A DNA stretch of 11,603 nucleotides from CAZJGF01 sp964545665 (GTDB lineage: Bacteria > Chloroflexota > Dehalococcoidia > GIF9 > AB-539-J10). Below, piece by piece: positions 6,677 through 11,603 of the stretch. The DNA is taken from NCBI GenBank assembly GCA_964545665.1, contig CAZJGF010000047.1:1-11603 (forward strand), read 5' to 3'. Below the pieces are notes generated by a model, which did not search any database, had not been told where the DNA came from, and saw only the letters and a list, made by a program, of their open reading frames with translations. Each line of letters opens with the position of its first letter. The stretch's first letter is position 1. The position numbers and the translations under genes are program-made.

Positions 6677-7513
6677 TTATCTCGTGTATTCCCCAGTGAA
6701 CACTTCTTCCACCGGGCCGCTAAGCACTACCTCCCCTACTCCATCCCACGACAAGGCCAAAACTCCGCCTGGCAGTATTATGTCAACTTCATTGTTCACA
6801 TAGTTAAGTAACCGGGCGGCTACGGCTATGGCACAGGCACCACTACCACAGGCCAGAGTTTCTCCCACCCCCCGTTCCCACACCCTGGCTTCTACCTTCT
6901 CCCTACTTAAAACCCTGGCTATCTCGAAATTCGCCCTTTGTGGAAATATAGGATGCCTTTCCACCTCAGGACCTATCTTTGCCAGGGGAAAACTAGCTAC
7001 CGGCCTGGATATAAAGCTGACTGCGTGGGGATTGCCCATAGATATTAGCGATAATGTCAGTTTTTCTCCATCTAGCTCAAGCGGATAGTTCAATATTGGT
7101 ATTATGTCAACTTTAGCCCTAACAGGGATTTGCTCAGGCTGGAATCGAGGCGTGCCCATATCCACTTCAACCTGTTTGACTTTGCCCTGTGACGTATAGG
7201 CGTTGACTTTCCTTACGCCTGGTAAAGTCTCTATAGTTAAATTCGTTTTATCAACTATACCCCTTTCAATTCCATACTTAGCAAAGCACCTCAATCCGTT
7301 GCCGCAAGCCTCAGCCTCAGAGCCGTCAGGATTAAAAATACGCATCTTCAGGTCAGCAACCCTGGAATTCTGCACCAATATCAAGCCATCGGCTCCCACG
7401 CCAAAGTGGCGCTGGCAGATAGTTTGGGCCAGCTCAGCCCAATTCTGGTCAGCTTTCCTGGCATCCACCAGAATAAAATCGTTTCCTGTCGCCTGCAATT
7501 TAGAGAAGTTCAT
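6677..7513 (-). CDS. dapF: Diaminopimelate epimerase
   Basis: 278-aa cofactor-independent epimerase converting LL- to meso-diaminopimelate, the direct precursor of lysine (and of peptidoglycan where that is made). The two catalytic cysteines are present: Cys70 in EACGNGLRC and Cys222 in LACGSGACA. ATGNDF near the N-terminus and GNPHAV (160-165) are also diagnostic. Length equals the family norm. Its ATG overlaps the miaA stop as ATGA (7510-7513) and has no Shine-Dalgarno sequence of its own, so it is probably translated by coupling to miaA. dapL follows after 12 nt. Confidence 0.96.
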   Translation of the reverse strand: MNFSKLQATGNDFILVDARKADQNWAELAQTICQRHFGVGADGLILVQNSRVADLKMRIFNPDGSEAEACGNGLRCFAKYGIERGIVDKTNLTIETLPGVRKVNAYTSQGKVKQVEVDMGTPRFQPEQIPVRAKVDIIPILNYPLELDGEKLTLSLISMGNPHAVSFISRPVASFPLAKIGPEVERHPIFPQRANFEIARVLSREKVEARVWERGVGETLACGSGACAIAVAARLLNYVNNEVDIILPGGVLALSWDGVGEVVLSGPVEEVFTGEYTR

Positions 7514-8469
7514 GTTAGACTATTTTGTTGCTTCTTTGCTATCCTGAAACCTTCGTCTTGCAATGACAGGCATAAGTTTATCACCTCTTCGTTAACTTTG
7601 CTCTCGCCAGCATCAAACCAGTGAATTCTTTCGTCACTGAGGTGAAACCAAGCGTATTGATGACGAACCAGGCGGTGGGTTTCATAGTTTATCTGCTCAA
7701 TAGCAGGAGCGAAGTCTAACTGGCCCTGAACAAACTGGCCTATTTGCTTATAACCTATGCCAGACATGGAAGGCAAGTTGAGACTATAGCCCTTTTTCAA
7801 TAGGCTCATTACTTCCTCAACCAGTCCTGTCGTGATCATATTATCAACACGGCGACCAATTCTGCGGTATAGCTCACTCCTCTCCAGGGTCAAACCGACG
7901 ATAAGAACAGGAAAACTCGGTGCTTCCTTATGCCATAGCTGGGAAGGGGCCTGCCCGGTCATTTGGTAGATTTCCAAGGCTCTTATAACACGGCGTGTAT
8001 TACTGGGATGGGTTTTTGTTGCTGTCAGGGGGTCAATTCGATTAAGTTCTGCAAAAAGTGCGTAATTGCCCTCTTGCCTTGCTCTGGCCTCCAGTTTACA
8101 TCTTAGCTCAGCATTGGGTGGCACCTGAGGTATCCCCCACCCTTCTACCAATGACCATATGTAAAGGCCACTGCCACCTACCAGTAAAGGTAACTTGCCC
8201 TTTTCCTGAATGGCTTCGATGGCCTCAGTAGCTAACTGACGATACATGGCGAGGTTAAAATCTTCATCAGGGTTAACTACATCAATGAGGTGGTGAGGAA
8301 CCGATGCCCTCTGAGATGAGGTGGGCTTACTGGTGCCAATATCCATATAGCGGTAAACTTGGCGACTATCAGCATTGACTACTTCCAAAGGAACTGTTCG
8401 AGCTAGGTGTAGAGCGAGTTCACTTTTGCCTACTGCTGTGGGGCCGACGATGGCAACGAGACATTTCAT
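7510..8469 (-). CDS. miaA: tRNA dimethylallyltransferase
   Basis: 319-aa enzyme that puts a dimethylallyl group on N6 of A37 in tRNAs reading UNN codons, using dimethylallyl diphosphate. P-loop GPTAVGKS (9-16), DSRQVY (35-40) with the catalytic Asp35, GGSGLY (99-104), an RVIRALE segment, and GIGYKQ with the C-terminal HRLVRHQYAWF helix match MiaA throughout. Length is normal. The ATG at 8469 is preceded by only a modest AGGT. It lies 25 nt after tpiA and overlaps dapF by 4 nt. Confidence 0.96.
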   Translation of the reverse strand: MKCLVAIVGPTAVGKSELALHLARTVPLEVVNADSRQVYRYMDIGTSKPTSSQRASVPHHLIDVVNPDEDFNLAMYRQLATEAIEAIQEKGKLPLLVGGSGLYIWSLVEGWGIPQVPPNAELRCKLEARARQEGNYALFAELNRIDPLTATKTHPSNTRRVIRALEIYQMTGQAPSQLWHKEAPSFPVLIVGLTLERSELYRRIGRRVDNMITTGLVEEVMSLLKKGYSLNLPSMSGIGYKQIGQFVQGQLDFAPAIEQINYETHRLVRHQYAWFHLSDERIHWFDAGESKVNEEVINLCLSLQDEGFRIAKKQQNSLT

Positions 8470-8494
8470 TTTACCTATCAGTATCAGCTATTGC

Positions 8495-9286
8495 CTAGGG
8501 GCTACCCGCTGACGGCTGATCGCTGGCCGCTTTTTTGATTGCTGCTGTTTGTTCAACAATGCTCAAGAATTCCTGAGCTTTAAGGCTAGCACCGCCAACC
8601 AAAGCGCCGTCAATTTCCGGCTGGGAAACAAACTCGGCGATGTTGCTACTGGTAACGCTGCCGCCATAAAGGATACGCAGCTCTCGAGCTGCATTTCCAT
8701 TCCATAGTTCTGACAGGGTGTTACGAATGAATTTGATAGTAGCTGCCGCTTGCTCACCGTTAGCGGCCTTTCCTGTGCCAATAGCCCATATTGGCTCGTA
8801 GGCAATCACTATATCAGGAGTGGGTTTTACATCGCTTAAACCTCGGCTCAGCTGTCGAGCAACGATTTCTTTTGTTTTGCCAGCTTCGTTCTCCTCGAGT
8901 TTTTCTCCAACACAGAGAATGGGCTTAAGTCTATTTCCGAGAGCTGCAGCTACCTTCCTATTAACTATCTCATCAGTCTCTGCAAAATACTGCCGCCGCT
9001 CTGAATGTCCCAAGATGACAAACTCGCAAAGACCGGTCAACATCAAGGCGGATATCTCACCGGTATAGGCCCCTTTTGCCTCAAAGTGCATATTCTGGGC
9101 ACCGAGCTTAACCGATGAGCCCTTCAACAACTTGCTTATTGCGATTAAAGAAACGAACGGAGGGCAAAGTACTTTTCCCCCTCCTTCTACCTGATCCAGC
9201 CTGTCGAGCATGTCACGAACGAGCCTGATGGCCTCAGTGACTGTAGCGTTCATTTTCCAGTTGCCCACAATAAGGGGGACACGCAT
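8495..9286 (-). CDS. tpiA: Triosephosphate isomerase
   Basis: 263-aa TIM-barrel enzyme interconverting dihydroxyacetone phosphate and glyceraldehyde 3-phosphate. The active-site residues are all visible: Asn9 and Lys11 in GNWKMN, His94 in ILGHSERR, Glu164 in AYEPIWAIGTG (loop 6), then YGGSV and GGASL for phosphate binding. The last dozen residues (KKAASDQPSAGSP) go beyond the usual C-terminus and look disordered. The ATG at 9286 follows AGGAGG at about 8 nt. It follows pgk by 48 nt; this pgk-tpiA order is common in bacteria. Confidence 0.97.
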   Translation of the reverse strand: MRVPLIVGNWKMNATVTEAIRLVRDMLDRLDQVEGGGKVLCPPFVSLIAISKLLKGSSVKLGAQNMHFEAKGAYTGEISALMLTGLCEFVILGHSERRQYFAETDEIVNRKVAAALGNRLKPILCVGEKLEENEAGKTKEIVARQLSRGLSDVKPTPDIVIAYEPIWAIGTGKAANGEQAAATIKFIRNTLSELWNGNAARELRILYGGSVTSSNIAEFVSQPEIDGALVGGASLKAQEFLSIVEQTAAIKKAASDQPSAGSP

Positions 9287-9334
9287 TTTTGCAGCCTCCT
9301 ACTTTTTTCTAAAGGGAAACAAGGCAACAGAGAC

Positions 9335-10534
9335 TCATGCTACTTCTCTCTTATCCAGCAAAGCTTCTACACCGGGCAAGGGAGTCCCCTCTAGGAATCT
9401 CAAAGTGGCACCACCTCCAGTGGAGACATGAGTCATCCTATCGCCAAGCCCCATTTCTTGGACTATTTCACAACTAGAGCCGCCACCAATGACAGTAGTA
9501 GCGTTAGCAGTAGAAAGCAGCTTAACCAGAGATTTAGTCCCTCGGGCAAACCGGGGTATTTCATAAATGCCCACTGGCCCATTCCACACAATAGTGCGGC
9601 ACGTCTTCAGCTCATTAGAGAAAAGCTCGATGGTCCGAGGTCCGATATCTACAATGTAGCTACCGGATGGTATGTTGGTTATGGGCACGACTCTAGTTGA
9701 AGCATTAGCCTTTATCTCCTTGGCCACAACCACATCAATTGGCAGTAGTATTGGTACTCCCGATTCCTTGGAGCCCTGTAACAAGTTCTTGGCCAAGCCC
9801 AGTTTATCCTCCTCCACTGGAGACTGTCCTACTTCATATCCCTGCGTTTTCAGGAAGGTGGCTGCCATACCGCCCCCGATGAGCAACATATCAACTTTTT
9901 TTGACATGTTTTGCACCAGTCCTATTTTGTCGCTCACTTTTGCACCGCCTATGACGCAAGCGAAAGGATGCTCCGGGGCAGTCAACACCTTGTCCATAGC
10001 TTCCAGTTCTTTCTTCATCAAGAACCCAGCTACCGCTGGCAAGTACCTAGCCACACCTACAGTAGAAGCATGGGCCCTGTGAGCAGTACCAAAGGCATCA
10101 TCAACATAAATATCGGCTAGCAGCGCTAGCTCTCGGGCAAACTGAGGATCATTTGCCTCTTCCTCGGAATGGAAGCGCACATTCTCCAGAAAAAGGATAT
10201 CACCATCATTTAGCTCCTCCACCTTCTCTCTTACCTCTTGGCCCACGCAATCGGGTGCCATCCTGATAGGCAAACCCATCAGGTGTGATAGATGCTTAGC
10301 TACTGGCTCCATTCGTAGTCCCTTATCTACTTTACCTCCTGGGCGTCCCAGGTGAGAGCAAAGGATGACCTTAGCTTTGTGGTCAACAAGATACTCAATG
10401 GTAGGTAACGAAGCCCTGATACGGCTATCATCACTAATGGTGCCCGTGTTTGCATCTAATGGAACATTGAAATCAACTCTAACCAAGACTCTTTTCCCTG
10501 TGACTTCTATGTCCTTGATACTCTTTTTCTGCAT
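9335..10534 (-). CDS. pgk: Phosphoglycerate kinase
   Basis: 399-aa two-domain kinase catalysing 1,3-bisphosphoglycerate + ADP to 3-phosphoglycerate + ATP, reversible. Substrate motifs: RVDFNVP (19-25), DDSRIR (35-40), SHLGRP (60-65) and LENVRF (near 117-122). The nucleotide side has GGAKVSDK and WNGPVG, then the C-terminal GGGSS and STGGGATL. The hinge-side GGGD(S/T) motif has Ser where Asp is usual, an oddity near the nucleotide site. I chose the ATG at 10534: GGAG (10540-10543) lies 5 nt upstream and QKKSIKD is where homologues begin. An in-frame ATG at 10552 would add six residues but has poor spacing to any Shine-Dalgarno sequence. It heads the six-gene run ending in hflX. Confidence 0.95.
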   Translation of the reverse strand: MQKKSIKDIEVTGKRVLVRVDFNVPLDANTGTISDDSRIRASLPTIEYLVDHKAKVILCSHLGRPGGKVDKGLRMEPVAKHLSHLMGLPIRMAPDCVGQEVREKVEELNDGDILFLENVRFHSEEEANDPQFARELALLADIYVDDAFGTAHRAHASTVGVARYLPAVAGFLMKKELEAMDKVLTAPEHPFACVIGGAKVSDKIGLVQNMSKKVDMLLIGGGMAATFLKTQGYEVGQSPVEEDKLGLAKNLLQGSKESGVPILLPIDVVVAKEIKANASTRVVPITNIPSGSYIVDIGPRTIELFSNELKTCRTIVWNGPVGIYEIPRFARGTKSLVKLLSTANATTVIGGGSSCEIVQEMGLGDRMTHVSTGGGATLRFLEGTPLPGVEALLDKREVA

Positions 10535-10703
10535 TTCTTCTCCAGCATTCATGCCTTATTCAAGAGCATGATTATCTCTACTGGTGGAGCTTGCTTGATT
10601 GAGCCGAAGTCAAACATTCGAGCTGTGGTAAAGCTTGGGAATTAGTATTATGAAGACAGCTTACTATTTTGGCATCTTCAATTATAGCTATCAAAGCTCC
10701 CCA

Positions 10704-10733
10704 ATATTAGCGACTGAACGGGGGAATTGTCAA
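10704..10733 (-). promoter_or_regulatory. Probable sigma-70-type promoter for the pgk operon
   Basis: On the minus strand a perfect TTGACA (10728-10733) is 18 bp from TAATAT (10704-10709, four of six to the -10). A perfect TATAAT (10681-10686) lies further down but lacks a -35. Either would give a long leader before pgk. Confidence 0.5.
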
Positions 10734-10752
10734 CAAAGCCTGATTTGTGAAC

Positions 10753-10781
10753 TTGCTAAAGATTCCTTTCTCGAATATAAT
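10753..10781 (+). promoter_or_regulatory. Promoter of the small zinc-protein operon
   Basis: TTGCTA (10753-10758, four of six) and a perfect TATAAT (10776-10781) at exactly 17 bp. The predicted start is near 10788, inside the CIRCE element. The leader is about 37 nt and carries GGAGG (10813-10817), 7 nt before the ATG at 10825. Confidence 0.75.
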
Positions 10782-10811
10782 TAGCACTTCGGTCTTGAGA
10801 GTGCTAATTAT
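10777..10811 (+). promoter_or_regulatory. CIRCE operator (HrcA binding site)
   Basis: TTAGCACTT, 9 nt, GAGTGCTAA (10781-10807) matches the CIRCE consensus TTAGCACTC-N9-GAGTGCTAA at 17 of 18 arm positions. The true palindrome is longer: the 12-bp arms ATAATTAGCACT (10777-10788) and AGTGCTAATTAT (10800-10811) are perfect around an 11-nt centre. The left arm overlaps the -10 and start site, where HrcA represses chaperone operons. Heat or misfolded protein normally lifts this repression. hrcA itself is not in the window. Confidence 0.9.
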
Positions 10812-10824
10812 TGGAGGTAGCTAG

Positions 10825-11100
10825 ATGAACTGTGCTGTTTGCGGAAGTCCATTGCGTTTAGGCAGGGCGATTTTTCACTGTTCTTGCGGAGTTTTTGTTC
10901 ATGCTTACTGCTGGGAGCAACATGTATTGCAGGCTCACCAACCAGCATTTGAGACAGGGACCGTCGATTTAAACGGCGAGTTTAGAGTGAGTGGAGGCGA
11001 GGGCGGGCAAACGTCTGAGACTGAACAAGTATCTAAGGCAGAGCAAGCCGCTGAGATAGAGCAGGTACCTGGTGAGCAAATTACTTCTTCTGATGAATGA
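10825..11100 (+). CDS. Small Cys/His zinc-finger-like protein with acidic tail, first gene of CIRCE operon
   Basis: 91-aa protein I cannot assign to a named family. Residues 1-38 form a compact Cys/His domain: Cys3-x2-Cys6, Cys19-x-Cys21 (with His18), His26-x2-Cys29, His33 and His38. Eight ligands in four pairs would suit two zinc ions in a cross-brace (B-box- or RING-like) arrangement; the fold is inference. Residues 40-91 are low-complexity, acidic and probably disordered, with repeated short EQ units (TEQV, KAEQ, IEQV, GEQ). There is no signal peptide or membrane segment. The ATG has a strong GGAGG 7 nt upstream. A promoter and CIRCE operator directly precede it, so HrcA control is likely. 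The Cys/His domain is paralogous to the 39-aa protein two genes downstream, with CGV.VH..CW..HV..AH shared. Confidence 0.85.
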   Translation: MNCAVCGSPLRLGRAIFHCSCGVFVHAYCWEQHVLQAHQPAFETGTVDLNGEFRVSGGEGGQTSETEQVSKAEQAAEIEQVPGEQITSSDE

Positions 11101-11120
11101 TAGCTTTGAGGAGGATATAA

Positions 11121-11354
11121 ATGCCTACCTATGAATATCAATGTCTGAAGTGCGAGCATCGATTTGAGCTCGAACAGAGCTTCAGCGCTGAGCCGATAGC
11201 TATTTGCCCCATATGTCATGGTGTTGCCCATCGCCTTTTCTCCGCAGTTCCTATCTTGTTTAAGGGTTCAGGGTTTTATATCACTGATTCCCGGGATGAA
11301 AGGAAGCATAGCTTCGATCCCAAAGAGCCAAAGGGAGAAGGAAAGGAGAAATAG
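11121..11354 (+). CDS. FmdB-family zinc-ribbon protein
   Basis: 77-aa protein opening with MPTYEYQC, the hallmark of the FmdB family of small zinc ribbons. Cys8-x2-Cys11 and Cys29-x2-Cys32 form the ribbon, followed by the conserved FKGSGFYITD (47-56). The usual CGH after the first pair is CEH here. A basic, hydrophilic tail (RDERKHSFDP onward) ends the protein. FmdB was first described as a putative regulator of amide-utilisation genes, but the molecular role of the family is not established. GGAGG (11110-11114) lies 6 nt before the ATG. The gene is 20 nt after the first zinc-protein gene and 18 nt before the second, so it belongs to the CIRCE-controlled transcript. Confidence 0.9.
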   Translation: MPTYEYQCLKCEHRFELEQSFSAEPIAICPICHGVAHRLFSAVPILFKGSGFYITDSRDERKHSFDPKEPKGEGKEK

Positions 11355-11372
11355 ACGAGGAGGTAGAGAGTT

Positions 11373-11492
11373 ATGAAGTGTCCTGTTTGTGGCAAAGAAG
11401 CCAAGGCTCACCTTTATCATTGTGCTAAATGCGGTGTTTATGTCCATGAAAAATGCTGGCGAAGGCATGTCGCCAGAGCTCACAGGAAGTAG
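11373..11492 (+). CDS. 39-aa Cys/His mini-protein, paralogue of the first gene in the operon
   Basis: Very short gene, easily missed. The protein begins MKCPVCG and consists almost entirely of one Cys/His domain: Cys3, Cys6, Cys17, Cys20 (with His16), His25, Cys28, His32 and His37. It aligns with residues 1-39 of the 91-aa protein at 10825, sharing HC-x(1-2)-CGV-x-VH-x2-CW-x2-HV-x2-AH, with a gap of about two residues in the loop after the first CxxC. It lacks the acidic tail and is basic (RRH, RAHRK). GGAGG (11359-11363) precedes the ATG by 9 nt, and the gene follows the FmdB gene by 18 nt. Conservation of all ligand positions between two diverged copies supports a real coding sequence. Function is unknown; zinc binding is inferred. 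Confidence 0.85.
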   Translation: MKCPVCGKEAKAHLYHCAKCGVYVHEKCWRRHVARAHRK

Positions 11493-11549
11493 CTTGGTCT
11501 CCAGCCCTATTCTTGTTGATTGATGCTTACTATGCTACTCTTAAATAAA

Positions 11550-11603
11550 GTCCCTGTAGCTCAGTTGGACAGAGCGGCTGCCTTCTAAGCAGCGGGTCGT
11601 GGG
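11550..11603 (+). tRNA. tRNA-Arg (anticodon UCU), 3' part beyond window
   Basis: The 5' three-quarters of a tRNA: acceptor strand GTCCCTG (11550-11556), TA, D stem GCTC/GAGC (11559-11562 with 11572-11575) around AGTTGGACA, and anticodon stem GCTGC/GCAGC (11577-11581 with 11589-11593). The loop CTTCTAA carries anticodon TCT (11584-11586), which reads AGA/AGG arginine codons. The variable loop GGGTC and one T-stem strand GTGGG end at the window edge. It starts 57 nt after the 39-aa gene; I see no terminator between them. Confidence 0.93.

Larger units (their letters stand above)
10535..10824. other. Divergent intergenic region between pgk and the small zinc-protein operon
   Basis: About 290 bp with no convincing gene. 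It holds a minus-strand promoter for the pgk run and, near the right end, a plus-strand promoter with a CIRCE operator. If transcription starts near 10697, the pgk leader is about 160 nt. A 6-bp TGAAGA/TCTTCA inverted repeat in that leader is too weak to name as a riboswitch. Confidence 0.6.

Noticed and set aside
9672..10082. 136-codon plus-strand ORF opposite pgk
   Set aside because: It is fully antisense to a strongly conserved enzyme, has no ribosome binding site and resembles no family.
10535..10552. Pgk start at the upstream in-frame ATG (10552)
   Set aside because: No well-spaced Shine-Dalgarno sequence, whereas GGAG sits 5 nt before the ATG at 10534 and homologues start there.
10650..10784. 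Plus-strand ORF of 44 codons starting MKTAYYFG between pgk and the small zinc-protein operon
   Set aside because: No proper Shine-Dalgarno sequence, and it runs through both promoters and ends in the CIRCE arm. No recognisable motif.
10935..11231. 98-codon minus-strand ORF opposite the small zinc proteins
   Set aside because: It spans two tightly spaced plus-strand genes that have good ribosome binding sites and family motifs; the reverse frame has no recognisable features.
11493..11549. Terminator or strong promoter between the 39-aa gene and tRNA-Arg
   Set aside because: No hairpin with T-run is visible, and candidate -35/-10 pairs have poor matches or wrong spacing.

Overview
The window is an ordinary-looking bacterial chromosome segment of moderate G+C, densely packed with genes and carrying strong Shine-Dalgarno sites. 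The gene set suggests a member of the Chloroflexota, perhaps a Dehalococcoidia relative: diaminopimelate is made by LL-diaminopimelate aminotransferase (DapL) with DapF, and these sit with miaA, hflX, tpiA and pgk. This taxonomic call is inference from gene content, not proof. I see no insertion sequence, CRISPR array or phage gene.

Layout from left to right. (1) Minus strand, 2-1053: a small ribbon-helix-helix regulator followed by a fumarylacetoacetate-hydrolase-fold enzyme, with an extended -10 promoter in front. (2) Minus strand, 1155-3527: an M20 metallopeptidase/deacylase followed by a histone-deacetylase-superfamily hydrolase. (3) Plus strand, 3595-4296: a Sir2 deacylase, divergent from the M20 gene. 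Its promoter places the transcript start at or next to the ATG, so the mRNA is probably leaderless. Its 3' end overlaps hflX by 17 bp. (4) Minus strand, 10534 down to 4280: a six-gene run pgk-tpiA-miaA-dapF-dapL-hflX with short gaps or overlap, joining lower glycolysis/gluconeogenesis, tRNA A37 prenylation, lysine/diaminopimelate synthesis and a ribosome-associated GTPase. The hflX reading frame appears to start at a rare AUA codon. (5) Plus strand, 10825-11492: three very small zinc-binding proteins in a tight operon. (6) A tRNA-Arg(UCU) gene cut off by the right edge.

The most striking part is region 5. Its promoter (TTGCTA, 17 bp, TATAAT) runs directly into a CIRCE operator, the binding site of the heat-shock repressor HrcA. 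The operon encodes no chaperone. It encodes two paralogous Cys/His mini-proteins (91 aa with an acidic tail, and a bare 39-aa domain) on either side of an FmdB-type zinc-ribbon protein. This looks like a heat- or proteotoxic-stress-induced set of small zinc proteins of unknown function.

A second theme is deacylation: three hydrolases that remove acyl groups by different chemistries (zinc HDAC fold, dinuclear-metal M20, NAD-dependent Sir2) lie side by side. M20 is unlikely to be the lysine-pathway DapE because the DapL route bypasses the succinylated intermediates.
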